A stretch of DNA of 64,000 nucleotides. It comes from Endozoicomonas sp. OPT23. Lineage in GTDB: Bacteria; Pseudomonadota; Gammaproteobacteria; Pseudomonadales; Endozoicomonadaceae. Location: the NCBI RefSeq assembly GCF_009653635.1, contig NZ_PPFD01000002.1, forward strand, positions 806,001 through 870,000, read 5' to 3'. Below the pieces are notes generated by a model. It did not search any database and was not told the origin of the DNA. It saw only the letters and a program-made list of their open reading frames with translations. This document shows, in pieces, positions 46,228 through 55,723 of the stretch. The translations under genes were made by a program, and so were the position numbers. Each line of letters begins with the position of its first letter. Position 1 is the stretch's first letter.

Positions 46228-48606
46228 ATGAAATTCAGTGAACAGTGGTTACGCGAGTGGGTCGCCATTGAAGCGGATACTCAGGGACTGGCCGACAAGA
46301 TCACCATGGCTGGCCTGGAAGTGGACGACATTGATCCAGTCGCTGGCGAATTTACCGGCGTTGTTGTCGGTGAAATAGTTGCCTGTGAGCAACATCCGGA
46401 TGCAGACAAACTGCGTGTGACCAAGGTCAGCACAGGTACTGAAGAAATTCAGGTAGTCTGTGGTGCGCCAAACGCACGTGTTGGTATCAAAGTGCCTTTC
46501 GCTACTGTTGGTGCCGTCCTGCCGGGCAACTTCAAAATCAAGAAAGCCAAGCTTCGTGGTGTTGAATCCTTCGGTATGCTTTGTGCAGAAGAAGAGCTGG
46601 GTATGGCCGACTCTTCTGACGGTCTGATGGAACTGCCTGCTGATGCAACGGCCGGTCAGGATATCCGTGAATACCTGAATCTGAACGACAAGATCATTGA
46701 TGTTGACCTGACGCCAAACCGTGGCGACTGTCTGAGCATTGCCGGTCTGGCCCGTGAAGTCAGTGCCAACTTCCTGGCTCAGGTAACTGAGCAGAAGGTT
46801 GTTGATGTTGCGGCAGAGATCGACGATATCTTCCCGGTAAACGTTGTTGCCAAAGAAAGCAGCCCACGTTTTATTACCCGTGTTCTGAAGAACGTTGACG
46901 TGTCTGCTAAAACGCCGCTGTGGATGGTTGAACGTCTGCGTCGTTCCGGTATTCGTTCCATCGATCCTGTGGTAGACGTTACTGCCTATGTAATGCTGGA
47001 ACTGGGTCAGCCAATGCACGGCTACGATCTGGACAAGCTGAACGGCTCCCTGATCGTTCGCATGGCGGAAGAAAAAGAAAAGCTGGTTCTGCTCAACAGT
47101 GAAGAAGTTGAACTGAACAGCAAAACGCTAGTTATTGCCGATGAGCAGAAAACTCTGGGCATTGCCGGTGTTATGGGCGGTAATGACTCCGGCGTTTCTA
47201 CTGAAACACAGAACGTTCTGCTGGAAGCGGCTTTCTTCGATCCGATCACTATTGCCGGTAAAGCTCGTTCCTACGGTCTGCACACTGATGCTTCTCACCG
47301 CTTTGAACGTGGTGTTGATTTCCAGCTGCAGCGTAAAGCGATTGAGCGCGCTACGGCACTGATTCAGGAAATCTGCGGTGGTCAGGCTGGTCCTGTTTCC
47401 GAAGTGGTTTCTGAAGAACTGCTGCCAACACTGGCAACCGTTGCTCTGCGTGCCGACAAGGTTGAATCCCTGCTGGGTATTCGTATCAACAATGACCTGA
47501 TCGAAGGTCTGTTGTCTCGTCTGGGTCTCGAACTGACTGTAACTGGTGAGGGTGAGTGGAACGTTGCGGTACCAGGCTGGCGCTTTGATATCTCCATCGA
47601 AGAAGACCTGATCGAAGAGCTGGGTCGTATCTACGGCTATGAGCGTCTGCCAGAAACCATTCCGATGGCTCTGCTGAAGCTGAAGCAGGTAGATGAGTCC
47701 AAAGTTAAAGAAGCTGATCTGCGTCGTGTACTGGTCGGTCGTGGCTATCAGGAAGCGGTTTCCTTCAGCTTTATTGATCCAAAGCTGCACAAGCAGTTCG
47801 ATCATCAGCGAGAAGCGGTTGCTCTGGCGAACCCTATTTCTGCAGATCTGTCTGTGATGCGTACCAGCCTGCTGCCAGGTCTGGTCAAGACGGTCAGTTA
47901 CAACCTGAACCGCCAGCAGAGCCGCGTGCGTCTGTTTGAAACCGGTCAGACCTTTATTCGCAACGGTGACGAGCTGAAGCAGGAAAACCAGATTGCTGCG
48001 GTGATTACCGGTAATCGTTTCCCTGAAGGCTGGACAGGCAAGAGTGAACCGGTTGACTTCTATGACCTGAAAGGCGATATCGAAGCTCTGCTGGAACTGG
48101 GCGGCGCTGCAGCTGATTTCCACTTCGAGAAAAGCACTCATGACGCCATGCATCCGGGCCAGTGTGCAGCACTGATTCGAGATGGTGAAGTGATTGGCCA
48201 CATTGGTGCGCTGCATCCAACTCTGGCAAAAGAACTGAGTCTGGATGGTGCAGTACTGATGTTTGAAGCCAGACTGAGTTCAGTGATTGCCGGTCAGGTG
48301 ACTGAGTTTGAAACTCTGTCCAAATTCCCTGAAGTGCGTCGTGACCTGGCGTTGATCGTTAAGCAGGATGTTGCTGCGGACAGCATGAATCGTGTGATTC
48401 GTGAAGTCTCCGGTGAACTGCTGACCGATGTTCGCATCTTCGATGTGTACGCCGGTAAGGGTATAGAGGAAGGGCACAAGAGTCTCGCTTTAGGCTTGAC
48501 CTTGCAGCATGCTTCCCGCACTCTTAAGGATGAAGAAGTTAATCAATTGATTGACTCTATCCTGGCGCGACTGGAAACGGATTTTGGAGCCAGTCTGCGA
48601 AGCTGA
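46228..48606 (+). CDS. pheT: Phenylalanyl-tRNA synthetase beta subunit
   Basis: 792 residues. The beta subunit carries the tRNA-binding EMAP/B1 domain (AGEFTGVVVGEIVACEQHPDADKL), the B3/B4 editing module for mis-charged tyrosine (ANFL to GVMGGNDSGVS), B5, a catalytic-like core (ELGRIYGYERLPETIP) and a C-terminal ferredoxin-like anticodon-binding domain (FPEVRRDLALIVKQDV, RTLKDEEVNQLI). Size and domain order are normal. It follows pheS and is followed by ihfA, as in E. coli. Confidence 0.98.
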   Translation: MKFSEQWLREWVAIEADTQGLADKITMAGLEVDDIDPVAGEFTGVVVGEIVACEQHPDADKLRVTKVSTGTEEIQVVCGAPNARVGIKVPFATVGAVLPGNFKIKKAKLRGVESFGMLCAEEELGMADSSDGLMELPADATAGQDIREYLNLNDKIIDVDLTPNRGDCLSIAGLAREVSANFLAQVTEQKVVDVAAEIDDIFPVNVVAKESSPRFITRVLKNVDVSAKTPLWMVERLRRSGIRSIDPVVDVTAYVMLELGQPMHGYDLDKLNGSLIVRMAEEKEKLVLLNSEEVELNSKTLVIADEQKTLGIAGVMGGNDSGVSTETQNVLLEAAFFDPITIAGKARSYGLHTDASHRFERGVDFQLQRKAIERATALIQEICGGQAGPVSEVVSEELLPTLATVALRADKVESLLGIRINNDLIEGLLSRLGLELTVTGEGEWNVAVPGWRFDISIEEDLIEELGRIYGYERLPETIPMALLKLKQVDESKVKEADLRRVLVGRGYQEAVSFSFIDPKLHKQFDHQREAVALANPISADLSVMRTSLLPGLVKTVSYNLNRQQSRVRLFETGQTFIRNGDELKQENQIAAVITGNRFPEGWTGKSEPVDFYDLKGDIEALLELGGAAADFHFEKSTHDAMHPGQCAALIRDGEVIGHIGALHPTLAKELSLDGAVLMFEARLSSVIAGQVTEFETLSKFPEVRRDLALIVKQDVAADSMNRVIREVSGELLTDVRIFDVYAGKGIEEGHKSLALGLTLQHASRTLKDEEVNQLIDSILARLETDFGASLRS

Positions 48607-48647
48607 GTTCAGAAACTATCTGAAGGGCAAGGCCGCCAGCCAGAACT

Positions 48648-48681
48648 GAAAAGCTGCATCTTGAAGCAGCTTTTCTAATAA
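48648..48681 (+). terminator. Terminator-like hairpin after pheT
   Basis: A perfect 10-bp stem (48648-48657 with 48666-48675) with an 8-nt loop ends in TTTTC and TAATA. It may end pheST transcripts or only lower readthrough to ihfA. Confidence 0.6.
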
Positions 48682-48693
48682 AAAAAGCATAAT

Positions 48694-48717
48694 GCCTGTG
48701 CTGATTTCAGCGCAGGC
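48694..48717 (+). promoter_or_regulatory. Hairpin in the ihfA leader
   Basis: 48694-48703 pairs with 48708-48717 in a 10-bp stem (one G-U) capped by ATTT. It ends 24 nt before the ihfA ATG and leaves the ACGGAAG ribosome binding site free. It may protect the mRNA 5' end or stop transcripts weakly; no T-run follows. Confidence 0.4.
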
Positions 48718-48741
48718 AAGCACTGAGAACGGAAGTTATTC

Positions 48742-49053
48742 ATGGGTGCTCTGACGAAAGCTGATATTGCCGATCGTCTTCACTACGAAGTCGGTTTAAA
48801 TAAGCGCGAAGCCAAGGAAATGGTCGAGCAGTTTTTCGAGCAGATCCGTTGGGCTTTAGAGAATAACCAACAGGTGAAATTGTCAGGCTTTGGCAATTTT
48901 GAACTAAGAGATAAAAGTGAACGGCCGGGCAGGAACCCAAAGACAGGAGAAGAGATCCCTATCTCTCCCCGTCGAGTCGTAACCTTCAAACCCGGGCAGA
49001 AACTCAAGGCACGAGTTGAGGCCTATGCAGGAAACAGAGCTCAGGAAGAGTGA
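48742..49053 (+). CDS. ihfA: Integration host factor alpha subunit
   Basis: 103 residues. IHF is a sequence-specific DNA-bending heterodimer used in recombination, replication and regulation. The family pattern is complete: [68 protein letters not shown] and [13 protein letters not shown]. The arm that enters the DNA minor groove has the conserved Arg-Pro-Gly-Arg-Asn-Pro. It follows pheT, as in E. coli. The next gene overlaps its 3' end. Confidence 0.98.
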   Translation: MGALTKADIADRLHYEVGLNKREAKEMVEQFFEQIRWALENNQQVKLSGFGNFELRDKSERPGRNPKTGEEIPISPRRVVTFKPGQKLKARVEAYAGNRAQEE

Positions 49054-49396
49054 TGACACACTGCCGGTGATTCCCGGCAAACGCTACTTTACCATTGGTG
49101 AGGTGAGTGAACTGTGTCAGGTGAAGTCCCATGTCCTTCGATACTGGGAGCAGGAATTCTCGCAACTCAAACCGGTTCGCAGAGGCAATCGCCGTTACTA
49201 TCGTCGGCAGGATGTACTGTTGATTCGCCAGATTCGCAGTCTTTTATACGACAAGCGTTTTACGATTGATGGTGCCCGGAATCATCTTAAAGGTGATGTG
49301 CAGAAGCTGGATGCCTCTCAATACAAACAGCTGATTCGGCAAACCATTGCCGAGCTGGAAGATGTGATTGATGCTCTGGACGGGATTCCTTCGTGA
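49025..49396 (+). CDS. MerR family transcriptional regulator
   Basis: About 123 residues from ATG 49025 (GAGG 4 nt upstream); a TTG at 49016 is an alternative. The N-terminal winged helix-turn-helix reads [29 protein letters not shown] and [15 protein letters not shown], typical of MerR proteins. The dimerisation helix follows ([17 protein letters not shown]), but there are no metal-binding Cys residues. The start lies within the last 29 bases of ihfA, so they are co-translated. A MerR gene directly after ihfA is common in gammaproteobacteria. Its target is unknown. Confidence 0.93.
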   Translation: MQETELRKSDDTLPVIPGKRYFTIGEVSELCQVKSHVLRYWEQEFSQLKPVRRGNRRYYRRQDVLLIRQIRSLLYDKRFTIDGARNHLKGDVQKLDASQYKQLIRQTIAELEDVIDALDGIPS

Positions 49397-49429
49397 CTCA
49401 GGTTTGAGCTATTGAGGTCGTCGCAAATA

Positions 49430-51397
49430 TTAACGACGGCGACCTCGACTGTTAAGTGAATCGATCAGGGTATCCAGCTCCATTGCATCTGCCTGCCAAC
49501 CATCAGCCATATGAAGTCCACTGAAGTCCTGCTTTAATTTTCCTAAGTCAGTCATCAGGTTATTACTCGTTTTTGCTAATAACTCAATATCGGCTTTCAT
49601 TTTTGCCATGCTAGCGGGAGTGAATTCCTTGGTGCCATTGCGATTGACGCTGTAGTCACCCGCGTAAAATGACTTAATTATGCTCTGAGCGGTAACAGCT
49701 GGAGAGGCTTTTGGCTGGGGAGTAACTGGGGAAGAAGCTTTCGGTACGTTGACTGTTGGCCGATGGCCACTACCCGGTGTTATATCTACCTTTTCCAGCA
49801 TTGGAGAAAGTACACTGCCCATATTCTCGTGAAGTGTATTCAGGGTTTGGAGCTGTCCACTGGTCTGGACAAAGTTACTCCTCCTCTGTCTGGCAGTGCT
49901 GATAGTTTCAGTCATATCCGGTGTTGGCTTGCCGGTATTGATCATATCTCTGGTACTTTTGTTGATAGTGATGAAAGTACCGGTTCTACCCACTCCTGCG
50001 TTACAGTTAACGGTGATAGGTTTATCAAATCGGTCACTGACTCTGGGATCTCTACGGAGCTGTTCTGTTAACACGGACAGCCTTGCAAGCCTTACCGGAT
50101 TGCCAGCGGTTTTATCAATCCAGCCCTTATCGTATACCCTGAAACAGGTTTCACCGTTGATAGAAAATTCCTTGACGGTGATATTGCCGTTATCAAAAGT
50201 AGCCTTTCCTTTCAGTTCGACAGTTGTGCCGTCATAGTCAATTGATTCACCAACTTTCTCAGGACCAATTTCAACACCGTAACTTGTCCAGCCAAAGGCT
50301 CCAGCACTGACCGACTTGAGATGACTGCCTTCAACGACAGAGACAGAAACGGGTGACTGGTTGTGAGCCAGCATTTTAAAGTAGGCTGCTTCAGTTTCGG
50401 GAGATGCGGCTTGAGCAGCGATATAGTGATCGTCACCAAAACTGAGTTTGGTCGAATGGTAGGGGGCTCCTGGCGCTGAAGCTGCATGCTGTTTATCCGC
50501 ACTTATATTTCGATAACGAGAATGCGCCTCTTTAAACTCTGGTGATGTGTTGATGGAATTTGGTATCGCTGGTCTTTCCAGTTTTGAAAATGCTTGAGCG
50601 ATAGGCGTATCAGGGGCTGCTTGTGGAGGTAACTCTTTATAGAGGTTTTGAATAGTAGGGTTGGTTGCCTGAAAAGGACGTCGAAGTCTTTCCAGTGAAC
50701 CTTTCAGTGTTCCTTCTGCAAAGTCAGTATCGCCCGTGGCGCCAAGGCGAGCATTTACGCTTTTTTCAATAGCTTGATAGAGTAGTGGGTCATTTGCCTG
50801 ATAGTTCCCAAAATTAGCTTTGATTTCTTTTGGATGAGCTTCGGGGTTTTGAGACAGGTATTCAGCCACCTTGTTATCTGCGTATACATCACGAACAAGG
50901 TCGCTCGCTTTATGACTATCAAGCTCTTTCTGAAAAGCGGAATTTGTTAACAGGGGCTTGATTTGAGCCTGCGACATTTTTGCAAGGCCTTGTTTAAGCA
51001 GGGCAGGAGAGAGCCCTCCTGTTTTGTTGTCATTGAAGCCACCATAACGTAGCGTCTCAACCAGTTTGCTTGCGGCTTCATTAGTTTGTTTTGGGATTGC
51101 TGGCTGCACATCCTGAACAACAGCGGGTTTACGATAACGAATTGGTTTTTTTTCAGGGGCATTCGTCGAATCTATCGTGTGACGAGTAAGGTAAGTATCT
51201 AACTTTCTCCCAAGAGGGTTGGATACATGCCCCTTCAGAGTGCAGACTGCACGAGCCAGGCGTGCGCATTGAACCTTCAGTGCGCTGATATCATATTCTG
51301 AACCACCAACCCTGACTGTTCTTACTTTTTGGGTTGCCTCAAGAGCTTCGGTTTTTTGTGTTTGAACTGGTTTATCTTGAATGGGTGGGGTGCTCAC
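49430..51397 (-). CDS. Protein tyrosine phosphatase-domain protein, candidate secreted effector (YopH/SptP-like)
   Basis: About 655 residues from GTG 51397, which has AGGAG 8 nt upstream; the frame opens at TTG 51430 without such a signal. The phosphatase domain lies at about 285-525: SRYRNI (293-298), a WID loop equivalent to WPD (Trp426-Asp428), the P-loop CNAGVGRTGTF (Cys465, Arg471) and the Q-loop VQTSGQLQTL. All catalytic positions are present, though HC of the usual HCSAG is NC here. The flanks are polar and helical, without signal peptide. Bacterial PTPs of this type, such as YopH and SptP, are injected to dephosphorylate host proteins. Secretion here is inferred. Confidence 0.88.
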   Translation of the reverse strand: MSTPPIQDKPVQTQKTEALEATQKVRTVRVGGSEYDISALKVQCARLARAVCTLKGHVSNPLGRKLDTYLTRHTIDSTNAPEKKPIRYRKPAVVQDVQPAIPKQTNEAASKLVETLRYGGFNDNKTGGLSPALLKQGLAKMSQAQIKPLLTNSAFQKELDSHKASDLVRDVYADNKVAEYLSQNPEAHPKEIKANFGNYQANDPLLYQAIEKSVNARLGATGDTDFAEGTLKGSLERLRRPFQATNPTIQNLYKELPPQAAPDTPIAQAFSKLERPAIPNSINTSPEFKEAHSRYRNISADKQHAASAPGAPYHSTKLSFGDDHYIAAQAASPETEAAYFKMLAHNQSPVSVSVVEGSHLKSVSAGAFGWTSYGVEIGPEKVGESIDYDGTTVELKGKATFDNGNITVKEFSINGETCFRVYDKGWIDKTAGNPVRLARLSVLTEQLRRDPRVSDRFDKPITVNCNAGVGRTGTFITINKSTRDMINTGKPTPDMTETISTARQRRSNFVQTSGQLQTLNTLHENMGSVLSPMLEKVDITPGSGHRPTVNVPKASSPVTPQPKASPAVTAQSIIKSFYAGDYSVNRNGTKEFTPASMAKMKADIELLAKTSNNLMTDLGKLKQDFSGLHMADGWQADAMELDTLIDSLNSRGRRR

Positions 51398-51569
51398 AGC
51401 AGTGACTCCTGAGAAATTGATGATCTTCAATTCAGCATATAAATAGAATTCAACTCTTCTATAAGGCGGTTATGAGTGGTTTAAGAGGTGCGTTAGTGGT
51501 GTCGGCTTGTCATATTTCTGTCACATTGGCTCTTTAGACTCGCGGAAAAATAATTAAGACACAGATTCC

Positions 51570-52907
51570 ATGACTCTAATGACCAGCCTTCGAGCCTGTT
51601 TTCTTTCTATCCTGACTCTTTTTCCTTTGTTGCTTTCATCATCAGCCGTTGCTGAAGAGCAGCTGTTTGCTATTCATGGTTCCAATACTGTGGGTGCAAA
51701 ACTGGCGCCAGCACTAGCAGAAGCCTACCTGTTGAGTGAGGGGGCAGAGAGAGTTTCAATTTACTCGGAGAGCGGAAAAAATGAATCACGGGTGACAGGG
51801 TATTTTCCGGAGCAGGATCGCGTAGCCAGTATCTATATTGCAGCCCACGGCTCGTCCAGTGGCTTTACAGCGCTGCAGACGGGTGAGGCTGATATTGCCG
51901 CAGCATCACGACCGATTAAAAAGTCAGAACAGGCGAAACTGTCTCAGTTGGGTAACTTCAATAATCAGAAATCTGAACATGTTGTTGGTATTGATGGTTT
52001 GGCGATCATTGTTCATCCGGATAATCCTCTGAACCGTCTGGATATAAAAGACATCGCACGCTTGTTCTCTGGAGAGGTTCAGAACTGGCAGCAATTGGGT
52101 GGCAACAATCTTCCGGTAGAGCTTTTTGCGAGAGACGATCATTCTGGCACTTGGGATACCTTTAAATCTCTGGTGCTGGCCAAGAACTATAAGCTCTCTG
52201 ATCGTGCTCTCAGATTTGAATCCAATAGCGAGGTTTCCAAACGGGTTACTGAAACACCTGGCGCTATCGGTTTTGTGAGTTTGAATACAATCGCAGCTGC
52301 CAAGCCATTGATGATCTCTTCAGGCACCAGAGCACTTGAACCTGTCGTTCATAACGTTGCAACGGAGGACTACCTGTTGAGTCGTCGTTTGTTTATGTAT
52401 CTGCCTGAAATAACTAATAATCGCTATGCTGAAGAGTTTTTGGAATTTGTACGAGGAGCTGAAGCGCAAAAAGTGGTTTCTGAAGTAGGTTATGTCAGCC
52501 AGGACGTAAAGCTGATGCCTGTTGATATTGAATCTGCCCCTGAGAGTTATAAAAAACTGGTTTCTGATTATGAAAGGGCTTCAGTCAACTTCCGCTTCTC
52601 TATGGGGCGGGCAAAGCTGGATAACAAGGCGAAAGCAGATATAGAACGACTGGCCGGATTTATTGAAAAGAACCCTTCAGAAATTCGCCTGCTGGGGTTT
52701 GCAGAGCAAAGTTCGGGGGCGTCAAACAGCGACTTGCTGGCAAAGCTTCGAGCAGATGTAGTGAGAAGAGCCTTGATCAAGGCTGGGGTACCAAGAAAGT
52801 GGATTGATCACACGGGTTATGGCCAATATATGGCATTGTCGTCAGAAGAGAGCATGATCAGCAAGGTAAGAAACAGGCGGGTAGAAGTCTGGATTAAGAA
52901 AGGCTGA
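51570..52907 (+). CDS. Periplasmic PstS-like phosphate-binding domain fused to an OmpA-like domain
   Basis: 445 residues. A signal peptide (FLSILTLFPLLLSSSAVAEE) is followed by a PBP-like domain of PstS type (about 30-310: LFAIHGSNTVGAKLAPALAEAY, GEADIAAASRPIKKSEQ, VVGIDGLAIIVHPDNPLNRL, DDHSGTWDTFKSLVL, TPGAIGFVSLN). A C-terminal OmpA domain (about 330-445) holds VNFRFSMGRAKLDNKAKADIERLAGFI and NRRVEVWIKKG, which binds peptidoglycan. It resembles phosphate-binding proteins tied to the cell wall. No pst permease genes follow, so it may sense or scavenge rather than feed an ABC transporter. Confidence 0.9.
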   Translation: MTLMTSLRACFLSILTLFPLLLSSSAVAEEQLFAIHGSNTVGAKLAPALAEAYLLSEGAERVSIYSESGKNESRVTGYFPEQDRVASIYIAAHGSSSGFTALQTGEADIAAASRPIKKSEQAKLSQLGNFNNQKSEHVVGIDGLAIIVHPDNPLNRLDIKDIARLFSGEVQNWQQLGGNNLPVELFARDDHSGTWDTFKSLVLAKNYKLSDRALRFESNSEVSKRVTETPGAIGFVSLNTIAAAKPLMISSGTRALEPVVHNVATEDYLLSRRLFMYLPEITNNRYAEEFLEFVRGAEAQKVVSEVGYVSQDVKLMPVDIESAPESYKKLVSDYERASVNFRFSMGRAKLDNKAKADIERLAGFIEKNPSEIRLLGFAEQSSGASNSDLLAKLRADVVRRALIKAGVPRKWIDHTGYGQYMALSSEESMISKVRNRRVEVWIKKG

Positions 52908-52914
52908 ATTGAAT

Positions 52915-52942
52915 GAATGCGCTGATTACACTCAGCGCATTC
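52915..52942. terminator. Hairpin between converging PstS-OmpA and YecA-like genes
   Basis: A perfect 11-bp stem (52915-52925 with 52932-52942) with a 6-nt loop lies just past both stops. A clear U-run is lacking, so its strength is uncertain. Confidence 0.6.
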
Positions 52943-52951
52943 TCAAACGTA

Positions 52952-53557
52952 TTATTTACGTTTCTTTCTTGGGTGCTTCTTCTGCGGATTGCCCTTCGGC
53001 TTTACAGGAGGTTTGTTACCTTCTTCCGGAGAATTAAACAGCAAGTAGAGTTCCATCAGTACTTCAGGAATCTGGCTGCACATATCTTCAGTAAGCTGTT
53101 CATCAGAAAGAATAGCTTCAAAGTCCGGTTCGTCGTCAAACAGGCCGGAACCGAGCATAACAGGCAGCAGCAATTCGCTGACTTCCTGCTCATTCTCTAC
53201 AAACCACTTTTCTTCACTGAGAATGTGAGCCTGAACAAAGCCACAGCACCAGTCCATCAGGTCTTCGTCGTCAGGGTCGGCAAACTCGTCACAGGACAGT
53301 GAAAAACCTTCCTCTTCGTTAAAGTCCCGGTCAATGATTCTTGCCAGTGCGGTAAGAGCAGCATCGAACTCTTTGGCGTGTTGGTCTGACAGCTTTACTG
53401 GTTGACCGAAGAATATTTCGTTGCGCTCTTCAATAGACTGCTCAAAAGGCACTACGGCCGAAGCGGTCATATAACCGTGAATGGCGTGAAAGGTGAATGC
53501 ATCGTCAGCTGCGTATTGGTCCAGCAGCTGATCAAGCGTAGAACAAATGTCCTGCAT
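52952..53557 (-). CDS. YecA/YgfB family protein (UPF0149)
   Basis: 201 residues. The UPF0149 pattern is seen: FHAIHGYMTASAVVP, EFDAALTALARIIDRDFNEEEGFSLSCD, MDWCCGFVQAHILSEEKW and a C-terminal all-helical end (SQIPEVLMELYLLFNS). It ends in a Lys/Arg/Pro-rich tail (KPKGNPQKKHPRKKRK). The SEC-C zinc motif of longer YecA proteins is absent. The role of the family is not established. Confidence 0.85.
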   Translation of the reverse strand: MQDICSTLDQLLDQYAADDAFTFHAIHGYMTASAVVPFEQSIEERNEIFFGQPVKLSDQHAKEFDAALTALARIIDRDFNEEEGFSLSCDEFADPDDEDLMDWCCGFVQAHILSEEKWFVENEQEVSELLLPVMLGSGLFDDEPDFEAILSDEQLTEDMCSQIPEVLMELYLLFNSPEEGNKPPVKPKGNPQKKHPRKKRK

Positions 53558-53776
53558 TGCGCATGAAGTCCGGTATGAAAATAAACAAAGTGTGAGTGTA
53601 ACCTAACAAGGTGAGAAGCGCATAATGTATCGTGATAGTCACTGTACGTGCTTTCAGGATTCCTGCTATTACTGATGATATACTGATTTCTATCACTGTC
53701 TTATAAACAGCAATTGTCGTGTTTAAAAATGTGACCTAAGTGCTGATTTTAAACCTTCCTGAGAAACCGGACTGAC

Positions 53777-55612
53777 ATGAAAGATACTGCCCTGAATGTT
53801 CTGAAAAACACGTTCGGATACGACACTTTTCGTGGCTTTCAGGGAGAGGTTATTGATGAAGTTTGTCAGGGGCGGGATGCACTGGTTCTGATGCCTACCG
53901 GTGGTGGTAAATCACTCTGCTTTCAAGTGCCAGCACTGGTTATGCCAGGTACAGCGATAGTGGTTTCACCGCTGATAGCCTTGATGGAAGATCAGATTAA
54001 CAACCTTCAACAGATCGGAATCAGGGCAGAGAGCCTGCATTCAGGTGTTCCTTTTGATGAGCAGATGCGGATTGAACAGGAGCTGTTCACAGGACATATT
54101 GATTTACTGTATGTGGCTCCGGAACGGCTTATGACCGAGATGATGCTGCATAAGCTCGATCAGATCAGAGTTTCACTGTTTGCTATTGATGAAGCGCATT
54201 GTGTTTCTCAATGGGGACATGATTTTCGGCCGGAGTACTTGCAGCTTTCAAGGCTCACCCAGCGTTTTCCGGCAGTGCCTCGTATTGCCCTGACAGCAAC
54301 AGCAGATAAACGTACTCGACAGGAAATCGTGGAGCGGCTTGGGCTGCAAAATGCCCGGGTGTTTATTGACAGTTTTAACCGCGCCAATATTTTCTACCGC
54401 ATCAGCCAGAAGAAACAGGGCAAGCAACAGCTGCTTCGGTTTATAGAGAAAGAGCACTCTGAAGATTCAGGCATTGTTTACTGCCTGTCGAGAAAGCGGG
54501 TAGACGATACCGCTGAGTGGCTGAATGCCAATGGCTGTAAAGCCCTTCCCTACCATGCCGGAATGCCTGCCGAGCAGAGAAAACATAATCAACATCGTTT
54601 TATACAGGAAGACAGAGTCATCATTGTTGCGACTCTGGCTTTCGGTATGGGCATCGACAAGCCGGATGTGCGGTTTGTTGCTCATCTGGATTTACCGCGA
54701 AGTATTGAAGCCTATTATCAGGAAACCGGCAGGGCGGGGCGTGATGGCCTGCCTGCAACGGCATGGATGGTGTATGGCTTGCAGGACATTATGTTGCTGC
54801 GCCAGATTCGTTCCAGCTCTAATTTGAGTCAGGAGCTGCAACGAGTCGAACATCAGAAGCTGGAAGCGATGCTGGCGCTTTGTGAAGTGTCCGGCTGTCG
54901 TCGTCAGGTGCTGCTGGAATACTTTGATGAGCCTCTGAAAGAAAAGTGCGGCAACTGCGATCTTTGTGTTGAGCCTGCTCAAACTTGGGATGGCACTGAG
55001 GCCGCTCGAAAAGCTCTCTCGTGCGTTTATAGAACCGGGCAGCTGTTCGGTGTCTCACACCTGATTGATGTGCTGCTGGGTAAACAGACGGCGAAAGTGA
55101 AACAGTTTCACCATGAACAGCTGACGACTTTCGGCATTGGCGCTGATTACAAGCAGGCAGAGTGGCGCTCTGTATTCAGGCAACTGGTGGCCAGAGGTTA
55201 TGTGAATGTTGACCTGGAAGGTCATGGTTCGCTAAAGCTGAACAATCGCTGTCGCCCTTTGTTGAAAGGTGAAGAAAGCATAGAGCTCAGGCAGGACCGA
55301 TACGAGTACGCAACGGTTAAAACGATTAAAGTCACGGCTGCCTCTGCTGAAAAAGGACGCCTTGTAGTGGAAGAAGAGGATAAACCGCTCTGGGAAGCGC
55401 TAAGAGTTCTGCGCAAAGAGCTGGCTGAAGAGCAGGGCGTGCCGGCTTATGTCATCTTCAACGACAGAACATTGCTGGGTATGTTGAAAGCGAAACCGGT
55501 CAGTCATGACGCTATGTCACAGGTATCCGGTGTTGGTGAGTTCAAGCTTGAACAGTATGGCGAAAGGTTCTGTCGTCTGATTTCTGAGTTTGCTGAACAG
55601 GCAGCTGAGTGA
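53777..55612 (+). CDS. recQ: ATP-dependent DNA helicase RecQ
   Basis: 611 residues, the E. coli length. RecQ is a 3'-to-5' helicase in the RecF recombination pathway. The helicase core has MPTGGGKSLCFQVPALV (Walker A), DEAHCVSQWGHDFRPEY (DEAH and aromatic loop) and YYQETGRAGRDGLP (motif VI). The RQC region includes the zinc Cys set with CGNCDLC near 395. A C-terminal HRDC domain (EEQGVPAYVIFNDRTLLGM) ends the chain. No clear ribosome binding site beyond GAGAAA. It is not in a clear operon. Confidence 0.98.
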   Translation: MKDTALNVLKNTFGYDTFRGFQGEVIDEVCQGRDALVLMPTGGGKSLCFQVPALVMPGTAIVVSPLIALMEDQINNLQQIGIRAESLHSGVPFDEQMRIEQELFTGHIDLLYVAPERLMTEMMLHKLDQIRVSLFAIDEAHCVSQWGHDFRPEYLQLSRLTQRFPAVPRIALTATADKRTRQEIVERLGLQNARVFIDSFNRANIFYRISQKKQGKQQLLRFIEKEHSEDSGIVYCLSRKRVDDTAEWLNANGCKALPYHAGMPAEQRKHNQHRFIQEDRVIIVATLAFGMGIDKPDVRFVAHLDLPRSIEAYYQETGRAGRDGLPATAWMVYGLQDIMLLRQIRSSSNLSQELQRVEHQKLEAMLALCEVSGCRRQVLLEYFDEPLKEKCGNCDLCVEPAQTWDGTEAARKALSCVYRTGQLFGVSHLIDVLLGKQTAKVKQFHHEQLTTFGIGADYKQAEWRSVFRQLVARGYVNVDLEGHGSLKLNNRCRPLLKGEESIELRQDRYEYATVKTIKVTAASAEKGRLVVEEEDKPLWEALRVLRKELAEEQGVPAYVIFNDRTLLGMLKAKPVSHDAMSQVSGVGEFKLEQYGERFCRLISEFAEQAAE

Positions 55613-55723
55613 TCAGTTCTCGTCCTTTGATCTGAGAATGCAGAGTACGTATAAAAATGTGAATTTACATTCATATTTGATGGTATGATTCGCTCAAATA
55701 TCAGGCAGTCATCGGATGATCAG

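Noticed and set aside
46249-48216. Long minus-strand frames opposite pheT
   Set aside because: They mirror the codon pattern of pheT on the other strand and encode no known motif.
49414-49446. A terminator between the MerR-type and phosphatase genes
   Set aside because: The stem overlaps the last codons of the phosphatase gene, has a large loop and lacks a U-run.
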